Below are positions 34,390 to 42,722 of a stretch of 64,000 nt of DNA, in pieces. The notes beneath the pieces were generated by a model. That model was not told where the DNA came from. It saw only the letters and a list, made by a program, of their open reading frames with translations, and ran no database searches. The stretch covers positions 3,762,001 to 3,826,000 of the forward strand of contig NZ_CP043311.1 of assembly GCF_008807375.1 (NCBI RefSeq), read 5' to 3'. This DNA comes from Pseudomonas lalkuanensis. GTDB lineage: Bacteria; Pseudomonadota; Gammaproteobacteria; Pseudomonadales; Pseudomonadaceae. Each line of letters begins with the position of its first letter. Within the stretch, counting starts at the first letter, position 1. The position numbers and the translations under genes were made by a program.

Positions 34390-35301
34390 TCCATGAACGA
34401 TAGACTTTGCCCACCCGACTGGAAAAGAACAGGTATTTAGTGCTTCTACGATTTCCTCATGAAATTTTTTTATAACTTCATGGGCGCTTTTTGATTGCTG
34501 TGTTACAGAACTAAATTTGTAGTACTTTCCTAGCGACTCAATTGCGCTTAAAAAGTAACTAGTCCCCCATAGGCATATGAAAACACTGAATGAGTGCTTT
34601 TCATTCTTGGATTTAATATCTAGCTCATCATTGTCTGTAAGTGAGCAAAGTAGGTTATTTACTAAGTCTTCTTGGTTTTGGTGTGACTGGCCGCACATTG
34701 CTCTATATACGGTTCTGTATTCAATGTCTTTGCCTAGTTCTTTGTACAACTTCTCAATTGACATCGACCTTGGCTTCTCTGGCCACTTTCTCCCGGCAGC
34801 CTCTACAAATTTTTTGCAAATTTCTTTCGCCTTCAATTCGGTATCGTTTTTCTGAGCTATTAGCTTTTCATGAGGATGACCTTCCGTTCCGCTTATAGTT
34901 GTCTGCCATTTGTCATTCTTCCATTTTTGACCTTCGAAATAGCCGGCCAGGTAGTGTGTTAGATTTTCTTCGGCATCGCCATTTAGAATAAATTGAATGG
35001 CTAGCGTTGATTCAGTTAGCGTTCGAGAAATAACCTCTGCATCCTGCAGGTGCCCATTGGCAATTAGGGAAACCATACTGGCAAAGCTGTTCGATGACCT
35101 ATGCAGCATGTTTAGTAAAAATCCGTCGAACGGGTTATTCCTATTTCTGAATTGATTAGTGCCTAGGCATTCGCAGAAAAGCAAGAATGCCGCATAGACT
35201 TCAGCAGTAATGATCTTAATCTTGGAGTCTAGAGTTTCAGGGGCGATGTTATGGTTGCCACAAAAAATACTTAATATTGCTTCCTTGGCCTCTGCATTCA
35301 T
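34384..35301 (-). CDS. DUF5677-like protein encoded by an integron-type cassette
   Basis: 305 residues from ATG 35299-35301 (GAGG nine bases upstream). All-helical; the central region (HRSSNSFASMVSLI, EVISRTLTESTLAIQFIL) matches the pattern of DUF5677 proteins, in which an R-x-x-x-E helix recurs. AT-rich compared with flanks, suggesting separate origin. First cassette of the minus-strand array; its stop is inside attC 34315-34389. Function unknown; related helical proteins occur in defence neighbourhoods. Confidence 0.7.
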   Translation of the reverse strand: MNAEAKEAILSIFCGNHNIAPETLDSKIKIITAEVYAAFLLFCECLGTNQFRNRNNPFDGFLLNMLHRSSNSFASMVSLIANGHLQDAEVISRTLTESTLAIQFILNGDAEENLTHYLAGYFEGQKWKNDKWQTTISGTEGHPHEKLIAQKNDTELKAKEICKKFVEAAGRKWPEKPRSMSIEKLYKELGKDIEYRTVYRAMCGQSHQNQEDLVNNLLCSLTDNDELDIKSKNEKHSFSVFICLWGTSYFLSAIESLGKYYKFSSVTQQSKSAHEVIKKFHEEIVEALNTCSFPVGWAKSIVHGI

Positions 35302-35359
35302 TTGGTGCAACCTCTAGGAATTGCGAAATCTGGGGCAGTTCAGTGTCGGCGTTGACTGA

Positions 35360-35429
35360 GATTTCAGCGTCAAGCACGTACTTTCGTTTCCTGAGATCGC
35401 ATAGGGAGTTTTTCAACAGAATCGGCCGA
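35360..35429. repeat. Relic direct repeat, copy A (left of Gabija-like pair)
   Basis: 70 bases that match 40235-40304 in two blocks: 24 of 27 bases at the left end (GATTTCAGC...CACGTACTTTCG) and 25 of 26 at the right end (GGGAGTTTTTCAAC then GAATCGGCCGA), with a 17-base unmatched centre of equal length. The two copies bracket the gajB/gajA pair in direct orientation. Confidence 0.85.
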
Positions 35430-35569
35430 TAGCTGTCCTCGGGGAATGCCCGCTTTCGGCCCAAAAGCCGGTCGCTCGCATCCGGGCACTTTGTCCCATC
35501 TCATACGTTCGTGGGAACGCTATGGAACAGAGTGATGGCCGCGATCGAGGCACCGGCATGCGCTTGGTT

Positions 35570-37459
35570 TCAGACGGCTGCGAAATTATGGATGTCTTCG
35601 GCCGGGAACAGTCCAAGACCCGCGATAGCGGCATACGCCTCCGCCGGATCGTCCGCGAAGAAAACCACAGCCAGATCTTTTCCGGCTCGCGAGCAGCATA
35701 CGTACAGAAGGCGCCTTGTACGGTCGAAAGTAGTCTCGTTGCCCTCACGCAGATTGGCCCGATCGTTATCAGATGGCGGCGTAATACCGAAGAGTTTCCC
35801 GTATGAGAATTGGTTGTGGCGACCTTCCTCGTCATCGAGAACTGTTAGGACTCGGCTGAACTCGGCCCCCTTGACTCCCTGATGAGTCGCGAAGGGCGAC
35901 TGTTCCTCAAGATAGGTCCGATGCCCCCAGAGTTCCCTCAACGGAGTGTGAAGTAACTTTTGCAAAGCTGCTGCATCGCCAGGCTCCGTATGTGGAACGG
36001 ATGGATCGTATTCAGCCATCGCAGTTAGAAGGCGATCATCCAGCTGGAACATCCCGCCATCCCGAAGATGCCTAAGCGCCTCGAACGCAGGGACGGTAGA
36101 GATCGCGCCACATGACTCGGCGAGTGCATTTACCCGCTCATCCAGCTCCTTGAGGATCGACGGCAACGCGTTCGCGCGCAGGTGCTCGCGCTGAAGCGAA
36201 GGAGCAAAGCGACGCAACAGATTCATCGCCTCGAAGTGATCGCCAGTTCCTCTGGCCAAGACGAGCGGCATCAAAAATTTCAGGAACGGCTGTATCGACC
36301 AATGCGAGCCATCATCGAACCCGTCTTTCAACCCATCAGATGTTTTGTCGTGGAAGGCCTCATAGAGGCCTCCAAACCCCAGACGACTGGCGGCCATACG
36401 GTGCGCGATCACCAGCACTTTCACATCGGCCTCCGGCTCATCGCTGAGCCAGAGGGGATCGGCATGTCGATCAGCTAGCCACTGGCGAGCAGCGGCCAAA
36501 CGCCCGCTCCTGTCATCTTTGGGAACGATAAGAAGCTTTGCTGTACCCTGAACGGGCTGTCGCTCCTCTCCAACGAGTTCAGTCTTGCCGCCTGTCTGAG
36601 CCAGACCGTCTCCACCGGCCCTGATGTTATTGATGACGTTCAGCACGGCCACAGGGCATCGGAAGTTTTCCGGCTTTTCGATGGTTTTCCACCCGGCGAG
36701 AGGCTCAATCGCGCCCGCTCCAGCTGTATAAATTTTCTGCATTGGATCGCCGATGAAGCCGAGGCAGAACTTCGAACCCAGCTCTTCCGAAATAGCCTTG
36801 AACGCCTCGACCACATCGGGAGCGGTGTCCTGGCTTTCGTCCACAAAAACGAACGGGAATCTCTGCCCAACAACCTTGGCGATGAGAGGCAGGGTGCGGA
36901 TGAGTTCGGTGGACAGTCTGATTACATCATCATGCCCCAAGATCCCTTTCGGGTAGTCACTCCCAACGCCGTAGGTGAAACGGTCAACAGAGGAGATCCT
37001 CAGCTTCTGTTCACGGTAGCGTTGGATGTCGGCAGCAGCCTGAACCCGCGTCTTATCATGCGTCCGGCTCGTGAAGGCAGCGACCTTCGCCTCTGTGTCG
37101 GCGATCTTCTGATCGAGCCGGCGATCTACCCAGCTCGCGATGTCTGCTTGAAAAGGTTTTAGGGCGGCCCAGAGAAAGCTGTGGATGGTCGAAACATGGA
37201 AAAGTGGGTCGTTCCCGACGTCGCCCCATATCTCACCGACAGCAACCTCGGTGTAGGTGATGCAGGCAATCTTCTTTGCCCGTTGCCGAAGGTAGAGTCC
37301 GCGCGTTTTTCGTAGGTGATCCAGCGCCTTGATGATCGAAGTGGTTTTCCCCGAGCCCGCGCCCGAGACCATAACGAAGCCCGTCGAAGCGTCAGCATCA
37401 AGAAGATCCCGAAGCTGGATATCGGCCGGCGTATCCGGTTTGCCCGCACGGCTAGTCAT
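35570..37459 (-). CDS. gajB: UvrD/Rep-like helicase, GajB of a Gabija-like system
   Basis: 629 residues with superfamily 1 helicase motifs in order: Walker A VSGAGSGKTTS near residue 33, motif II FVDESQD, motif III FIGDPMQKIY, motif IV LVIAHRMA, motif V GVKGAEFSRVL, motif VI RRLLYVCCSRA near 600. GajB partners GajA; the complex senses nucleotide depletion and cuts phage DNA. GajB of the model system is about 490 residues, so this one is longer. It overlaps the GajA-like gene by 4 bases (ATGA), the classic Gabija layout with GajA first. Helicase call firm, Gabija strongly supported by the pair. Confidence 0.88.
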   Translation of the reverse strand: MTSRAGKPDTPADIQLRDLLDADASTGFVMVSGAGSGKTTSIIKALDHLRKTRGLYLRQRAKKIACITYTEVAVGEIWGDVGNDPLFHVSTIHSFLWAALKPFQADIASWVDRRLDQKIADTEAKVAAFTSRTHDKTRVQAAADIQRYREQKLRISSVDRFTYGVGSDYPKGILGHDDVIRLSTELIRTLPLIAKVVGQRFPFVFVDESQDTAPDVVEAFKAISEELGSKFCLGFIGDPMQKIYTAGAGAIEPLAGWKTIEKPENFRCPVAVLNVINNIRAGGDGLAQTGGKTELVGEERQPVQGTAKLLIVPKDDRSGRLAAARQWLADRHADPLWLSDEPEADVKVLVIAHRMAASRLGFGGLYEAFHDKTSDGLKDGFDDGSHWSIQPFLKFLMPLVLARGTGDHFEAMNLLRRFAPSLQREHLRANALPSILKELDERVNALAESCGAISTVPAFEALRHLRDGGMFQLDDRLLTAMAEYDPSVPHTEPGDAAALQKLLHTPLRELWGHRTYLEEQSPFATHQGVKGAEFSRVLTVLDDEEGRHNQFSYGKLFGITPPSDNDRANLREGNETTFDRTRRLLYVCCSRAGKDLAVVFFADDPAEAYAAIAGLGLFPAEDIHNFAAV

Positions 37460-39780
37460 TTCGTAGCCTCAACAGCGCCAGAGGCTTTGTCAGGTGCAGA
37501 CTCCTTATTAGCGGTAGCATTCTCGACCGTATCGTCACCAATTGCGACATGCGTTGCGAGCCAGTCGAGGCCCTCCTGGATATAGGTGGGGACAACCCAA
37601 CCCGCATCGCTGCTAGCAAGAAGTCCTAGCGCAAAGTTCGTCTTCTTGAAGCTATCGCCCTTCACCCGCTTATGGATTTTGGCCGCAAGCTCTTCGAGCG
37701 ACATCGTGGACGCTTTGGCCCAGCGCAAGCCAACCTCGTGATTCTCCTTCTTTTGGCACCAAACGAGATTTTCATAGGCGAACGCCTCCTCAAGCGTACG
37801 GCTCTTGAGTTCGAGCGAGTCCGAGCCCCAAGTCGCATTTACGGGGCACTGATAGGTGACCATCACATGCGCACCGCCATCTGCTGTGGGGGCCTGAACC
37901 CTGCCGCCGACCGGCGTAGCCAGGAGATCATCAATCAATGACTTGCCTGGAAGCCATTGGACCAGAGTCTGGTTCGCCGTGATTGCGCCGGGCGTGCCAG
38001 CGGGGCATTTCGACCTCGGCTTGGGCTTTTTGTCACGTTCTGCATCTTGGTCTCCATCGTCATCATCCTCTTCTTCAGCATCTTCCAACGCTTCGGCAGC
38101 CTCGCCGTCTCCTGCTGCCGCCTCTTCTTCTCCCTTCTGCGGTGCAGGATGCACGCTGTCGAGGTCGGTCACGATCAGTGTCGGCAGTCCGAGGAACTCG
38201 ATCAGCTTGCGGAATCGGAAGGCAAAAGCGCCGCCCACTTCGAGGATGCTTAGATAGGTCGCGCTGAGCTTCTTGGCGCCCTGCGCAATCATCAGCGGCA
38301 GGACGAGACGCTCAACGTTTCCTTCAACCAGGATGGCTGCATCGGCGAAGAAGAGGTCGCAATGCATCAGCTTCATGTAGCGCTGGAGAAAATCCCGGTC
38401 GGGCTCGTTCTGATCGTAAAAGACCGACAGATTGAAGACAGCTGAACTCTGCTTCGCGCCGGTCTCCGGCGAACGCCTGAAGTAGCGGATTGGTTGGAAG
38501 CCGCGCTCATAGAGGATGTGCGGCGAGTGTGTGGTGATCACAAATTGCGTCGAATAGCCATCATCCCCCGTGGGAGGAATCAACTCGGTGAGCTTGCGCA
38601 CAAATGCCTGCTGGAGCTGTGCATGCATATGCGCCTCCGGCTCCTCGATGAAGATGAGGTGGATAGGCTGTCGCTTATCCTCCTCGCCTTCCTCGGTGGT
38701 GGCCCACGTCGAATGAAGGTCGAGGAGTTCAACGCCCATATAGATGAGGTTCTTGAATCCGAGCCCGTTGTAGCTATCAGGGAGCGCGAGAGCTTCGGCT
38801 TCGGAAGTCGCCTCTTCAAGGAGGTAATGAACTTTCGCTTGTTGGTCGCCCATGAGGCGCTCCAGCTTGAGTGCCGCGCGAATCTCGAGGCTAGGATTTG
38901 CTAATCCTGGATAGCCAAGCTTACGGAGCGAGTTGAATGTGTCGCTGAATACATCGGCAAAGTGCTTGGTAAGCTGGTCTTCAGAGAGCGCAAGGGCTCT
39001 CAATGCGTTGTGATCATCTTCCCGTTGTTTCTGATTGCGGGTGTAGAATCGACTCAGTCGTCTCGATAGATCCTCCGTTCTTGCCTGAGCGTTCCCATCA
39101 CTTAGGTGACGCTGCGCGCTAAGGAAATCGACTTTGATCAATGAGTTGATGACGGTATGCCCGGATCTCTCGGAATCACCAATAATTTCTTTGGGCGTAT
39201 AGGCCGCGTCGGTAGTTTCCGCCTTGAGCTGCGCCTCATCCAGAATGAAGTAGCGCAGACCATATTCGTTCTTCAGCTCTCGAGAGAGATAGTCTCGCAT
39301 GTTGCGTGGCCAAGGCTTGTAGTCCTGCCCATCTTTTTCCTTGGTCGTCGCAAATTTGGCTGCTTCGGCCGCCTTCGCCCTGAAGTTCGCTAGTGTCTGC
39401 GCGGGATCCTTGGCCGCGAATTCAATCCGAAGTCCGACCAGGGAGCCTTCCCAGGCTGCACGAGGAAGTAGCTCGACCACTCGATAGAGATTGTCTGAGT
39501 CTACGCTGATCCAGACATCGAGGGATATAGCCGGAAATTCGACCTTCGCGCCAGCCACGCCTTCGGCGGGAAAGCTCTCAAAGTCGGCCCAGCAGTTCGC
39601 GCAAAAATCGTGAACCGTAAACTTGTCCTTACCGCCTGAAAGGAAGAGTTCAATCGCGTGAGTAGCTGAAGTCTTTCCGCTGTTATTGGCCCCAACGAAG
39701 ATCGTCAGGTCATTGGCGAAATCGATGCGTGCGTCCTTCAATCTCCGGAAATTTTTGAAGGCAAGAGAATGTACATGCAT
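37456..39780 (-). CDS. gajA: OLD-family ATPase/Toprim nuclease, GajA of a Gabija-like system
   Basis: 774 residues from ATG 39778-39780, which places the start just before the ABC-type N-terminus (HVHSLAFKNFRRLKDARIDF). Walker A GANNSGKTS near residue 30; a Walker-B-like IEEPEAHMH near 410. The Toprim part has AAILVEGNVERLV (acidic motif 1) and LIVTDLDSVHP (D-x-D). A long acidic insert of about 40 residues (EEEAAAGDGEAAEALEDAEE onward) lies after the DxD. GajA is an ATP-regulated nickase. It is about 200 residues longer than the model GajA (578). Neighbour UvrD gene overlaps by 4 bases. A frame extension to 39936 has no domain and is not adopted. Confidence 0.88.
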   Translation of the reverse strand: MHVHSLAFKNFRRLKDARIDFANDLTIFVGANNSGKTSATHAIELFLSGGKDKFTVHDFCANCWADFESFPAEGVAGAKVEFPAISLDVWISVDSDNLYRVVELLPRAAWEGSLVGLRIEFAAKDPAQTLANFRAKAAEAAKFATTKEKDGQDYKPWPRNMRDYLSRELKNEYGLRYFILDEAQLKAETTDAAYTPKEIIGDSERSGHTVINSLIKVDFLSAQRHLSDGNAQARTEDLSRRLSRFYTRNQKQREDDHNALRALALSEDQLTKHFADVFSDTFNSLRKLGYPGLANPSLEIRAALKLERLMGDQQAKVHYLLEEATSEAEALALPDSYNGLGFKNLIYMGVELLDLHSTWATTEEGEEDKRQPIHLIFIEEPEAHMHAQLQQAFVRKLTELIPPTGDDGYSTQFVITTHSPHILYERGFQPIRYFRRSPETGAKQSSAVFNLSVFYDQNEPDRDFLQRYMKLMHCDLFFADAAILVEGNVERLVLPLMIAQGAKKLSATYLSILEVGGAFAFRFRKLIEFLGLPTLIVTDLDSVHPAPQKGEEEAAAGDGEAAEALEDAEEEDDDDGDQDAERDKKPKPRSKCPAGTPGAITANQTLVQWLPGKSLIDDLLATPVGGRVQAPTADGGAHVMVTYQCPVNATWGSDSLELKSRTLEEAFAYENLVWCQKKENHEVGLRWAKASTMSLEELAAKIHKRVKGDSFKKTNFALGLLASSDAGWVVPTYIQEGLDWLATHVAIGDDTVENATANKESAPDKASGAVEATK

Positions 39781-40464
39781 GTTATTGATGCCCCCCTGGC
39801 AGCATGCGCATTGGAATTTGTACGGACTATCGCATAAGCCATTCCTAGGCACATAGCGAGCCGAAGCAGGAGTGGCATTCGATTTTGTCGCCTGTTCGCA
39901 AGGACGCCTCCGCGGAATCGAAGGCCTAAGCAGCAATCAACAGACTCAGTCATCGTCCAAAGTGGAAATCGTGGCAATGCAGGCGTCGTCACCGCTCACA
40001 CTGAGAATGACATCCACCACAGATAGCGCGAGGTCCCGTCAACTTCGCTGTCGTGAAACGGTTCAGGCTGGACCATCTGACTTCCTCTTTCGGGTGAGCA
40101 ATCAAGGCCCGCTTCTGGCCTATTCCGTTGAAAAACTCGGTGTGCAACAGAGCTGCTTGTTCGTAGCCTGAAAAACGTCTAGTTCGAGCGTTGCCATGTG
40201 AAATCTAAAGTAGCTCGACCACCGCAACGATTCAGATTTCAGCCTCAGCCACGTACTTTCGGCAAAGGAAGTAGTCGAGGGAGTTTTTCAACGGAATCGG
40301 CCGAGAGCGGACTGCCTCCAAGGACCGCCACCGGCAGAAGCGGTCAGGCTACTCACTAAAAAACTGTCCCTGTTTCCGTCAGGCCATGAAACGGAAAATA
40401 CTTTTCTCATGCCTGAGGCACTGGTAGAACATTTTGGTGCTGCTCGCTGACTAAGGGTGATTTC
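39781..40464. other. Gene-free relic region right of the Gabija-like pair
   Basis: About 680 bases with no supported gene. It holds the relic repeat copy B (40235-40304) and a 17-bp perfect inverted repeat (40122-40138 and 40281-40297: ATTCCGTTGAAAAACTC and its complement) bounding a 176-base MITE-like unit. Promoter of the Gabija-like pair should lie near 39800-39900. Confidence 0.5.
40235..40304. repeat. Relic direct repeat, copy B (right of Gabija-like pair)
   Basis: Partner of 35360-35429; see that entry for the block identities. Its right-hand block is also the right arm of the 17-bp inverted repeat beginning at 40122, so the direct repeat may be the eroded end of an insertion or MITE-like element. 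Confidence 0.85.
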
Positions 40465-41445
40465 ATGCTACCTGCTGAAAGATGGACGTTGCGCCTCTCC
40501 GTACTGCTGCTTCAAGAAAAATCGATTTCAGGCTTGGAGTCTGAACCCACCTTTAAAGCCGGGACGGTGGAGATCACAGTGAAGCTCAAAGCTGGCCACC
40601 TGGTACTGGAGGCTCGCGACTTTGACTCCGAAGCTGCGGCGCTGGCTTACGCTCCACAATTGACGGTTGGGCTGTGGAATCTTGCTGTCGATAGAGGCAT
40701 CTCTTTCGTCCCCTACTTTGAGCAGCGCCATATTACGCGGGCGGCCGATCCTGAGCAGGCGGGGAGGAACCTCAGTCAGCAGTTTGACCTCCCTTACTCA
40801 GGGCCGGTGCACGGCTTGACCGAAGAAGCCGGCGTCTCGGTGTACAGGAGTGATGAGCACATTCGGTTCCTGTCAATGAGTGGGACGATGCATACCTTGT
40901 CACCATGGCCCCTGGTAGAAAAGGCGCTAGGCGAAGGAATTCAGCTTGGTGCCGCCTCGGTGCCATTAGATTCGGATCTCGCCACCGCGCTCGATCTGTA
41001 CTTAGCGCACCTTTCAGAGACCTCCATTAGGGCGCGCTTCTTGACCCTCATGATGGTGCTTGAAGTTCTATCGCCAGTGACAGAGAAGCACCCGGTTGCT
41101 GTTGCGCTACTGAATGAACTTGCAGCGACAGTGCAAACCAGGCTCGATGACATGTCCGATGAGGACACTCGCGATGCCTTACAAGCGTTAGCCAGGGAGA
41201 TCGACTTTCGCAAGGAAACTTCGATTCGGCGCCGAGTGCGCAAGCTCATCTTAGATGTTGCGCCATTGCCTGTACCTGAATTGCAGGAGCTTGCGCGCGA
41301 TGTGGTGCGTGCCTATGACCTGCGAGGATCTTTGATCCACACGGGTACCGTAGACGGCCTGGCCCTGGGTAACGCTTACGCGGTGGCGCTCAAGGCGACA
41401 AAGCTGATTTTGAAGGCACGCCTGCGCAATGATCGATCCGATTGA
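40465..41445 (+). CDS. HEPN-like (ApeA-type) hypothetical protein
   Basis: 326 residues. The N-terminal half is mixed alpha/beta (KAGTVEITVKLKAGHLVLEA). The C-terminal half is helical and ends in a HEPN-like core: an acidic helix ARFLTLMMVLEVLSP near residue 190 and RGSLIHTG near 293, where R-x4-H is the HEPN RNase pattern. HEPN proteins of this layout (ApeA/Abi type) cut RNA, often to abort phage infection. The gene stands alone, reads towards tRNA-Pro and is the last gene on the island. RNase activity is inferred. Confidence 0.68.
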   Translation: MLPAERWTLRLSVLLLQEKSISGLESEPTFKAGTVEITVKLKAGHLVLEARDFDSEAAALAYAPQLTVGLWNLAVDRGISFVPYFEQRHITRAADPEQAGRNLSQQFDLPYSGPVHGLTEEAGVSVYRSDEHIRFLSMSGTMHTLSPWPLVEKALGEGIQLGAASVPLDSDLATALDLYLAHLSETSIRARFLTLMMVLEVLSPVTEKHPVAVALLNELAATVQTRLDDMSDEDTRDALQALAREIDFRKETSIRRRVRKLILDVAPLPVPELQELARDVVRAYDLRGSLIHTGTVDGLALGNAYAVALKATKLILKARLRNDRSD

Positions 41446-41870
41446 CTAGGCAGAGCCGATCTGATGCTCTACGAATACGCGTATCTCCGGCCCCGCTAAG
41501 CGTGAAATTGGATCGCGCCTGCTTATTACGTAGCTGCTTTGAGTGTCTTGCTTTGGCCGATAGCTGAAATTGACCGATAGCAGAATCGCGACGCCGTAAC
41601 CAGCCGCCGCAGCCCGCCCCAGCTCTTAGAGGTAAAAAGCGATCTGCGTCAGAGCAGAAGCACGAGGTGCGCATACGAAACGGAAACTGAATGCTGTGGA
41701 GATGGACAGACCCAGGACCCGCAATGAGAGCACAGAACAAAAGCTGAGCCTCCGTCCACTGGACAAAGACGGCTGAAAGCCAACCAGCCTCACGCTCGAA
41801 AGCAGCACAAAATTCCGGTGGCACAAAAAGTGGCACAAAATTCAGCGTATAGATAAAACACCCGTCCATA
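41446..41870. other. Gene-poor DNA between the last island gene and tRNA-Pro
   Basis: About 425 bases without a supported gene. A short near-repeat (GTGGCACAAAAAGTGGCAC, then AAATTC on each side) lies at about 41812-41840. This is where the attachment site and, in a complete island, the integrase would be expected; no integrase motif was seen. A 159-codon minus-strand frame here has no domain. Confidence 0.55.
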
Positions 41871-41906
41871 AAAAAATCCAGTCACCGCTAAGTGACTGGA
41901 TTTTTT
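41871..41906 (-). terminator. Bidirectional terminator downstream of tRNA-Pro
   Basis: TCCAGTCAC and GTGACTGGA form a 9-bp perfect stem flanked by A6 and T6, so it can stop transcripts from both the tRNA operon and the island. Confidence 0.85.
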
Positions 41907-41915
41907 AGGGATTTT

Positions 41916-41993
<78 letters not shown>

Positions 41994-42079
41994 CGTTTTT
42001 TAGCTCGCTCCGGATCACCGGAAGCGGAGCGAACTATATCTTAAGCTTTTGAATTGTGGAAGGTTTTTTTCAAAAAAAT

Positions 42080-42436
42080 TCACTTCCGCAACACATGGAG
42101 GACATCTTCAAGCTCAGCAATCATCTGGCGGATGAGCTGCTTGTACTGCGTGGTGTCTTCCTTGGCTTCGTCCCCGGACAGGCGCTGGCGCGCTCCGCCG
42201 ATGGTAAAGCCCTGATCGTATAACAGCGCCCGGATCTGCCGGATCATCAGCACATCCTGGCGCTGGTAATAGCGCCGGTTCCCGCGCCGCTTTACCGGGT
42301 TGAGCTGGGGAAACTCCTGCTCCCAGTAACGCAGCACGTGGGGCTTGACTGCGCAGAGTTCACTAACTTCGCCAATAGTGAAGTAACGCTTGCCTGGAAT
42401 GGGCGGCAACTCGTCGTTATGACTTGGTTCCAGCAT
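42080..42436 (-). CDS. MerR-family regulator downstream of ihfA
   Basis: 118 residues from ATG 42434-42436, overlapping the ihfA end by 20 bases. MerR-type winged helix ([24 protein letters not shown], broken after residue 40 by a wing RRGNRRYYQ) and a dimerisation helix. No metal-binding Cys. This gene follows ihfA in Pseudomonas generally; its target is unknown. Confidence 0.92.
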   Translation of the reverse strand: MLEPSHNDELPPIPGKRYFTIGEVSELCAVKPHVLRYWEQEFPQLNPVKRRGNRRYYQRQDVLMIRQIRALLYDQGFTIGGARQRLSGDEAKEDTTQYKQLIRQMIAELEDVLHVLRK

Positions 42437-42719
42437 AAGCTTCGACCCTGGCTTTGAGTTTCTGCCCTGGACGGAAAGTGACCACACGGCGAGCCGTGAT
42501 CGGGATTTCCTCTCCTGTCTTCGGGTTCCGGCCAGGCCGCTGACGCTTGTCGCGCAGATCGAAGTTGCCGAAGCCCGACAACTTCACCTGTTCGTTGTGC
42601 TCCAGCGCCTGACGGATTTCCTCGAAGAACAGCTCCACCAGTTCCTTGGCTTCCCGTTTATTCAGGCCAAGCTCTTCATAAAGACGTTCAGCCATCTCAG
42701 CTTTCGTCAGAGCCCCCAT
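42417..42719 (-). CDS. ihfA: Integration host factor alpha subunit
   Basis: 100 residues of the HU/IHF fold: [41 protein letters not shown], and the DNA-bending arm with [18 protein letters not shown]-alpha pairs with IhfB to bend DNA by about 160 degrees, and serves recombination, transcription and phage integration. Last translation-cluster gene before merR; three bases after pheT. Confidence 0.98.
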   Translation of the reverse strand: MGALTKAEMAERLYEELGLNKREAKELVELFFEEIRQALEHNEQVKLSGFGNFDLRDKRQRPGRNPKTGEEIPITARRVVTFRPGQKLKARVEAYAGTKS

Positions 42720-42722
42720 ACG

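Noticed and set aside
41390-41869. 159-codon minus-strand frame beside tRNA-Pro, possible integrase remnant
   Set aside because: No tyrosine-recombinase motif (R-H-x-x-R or terminal Tyr) and no ribosome site.
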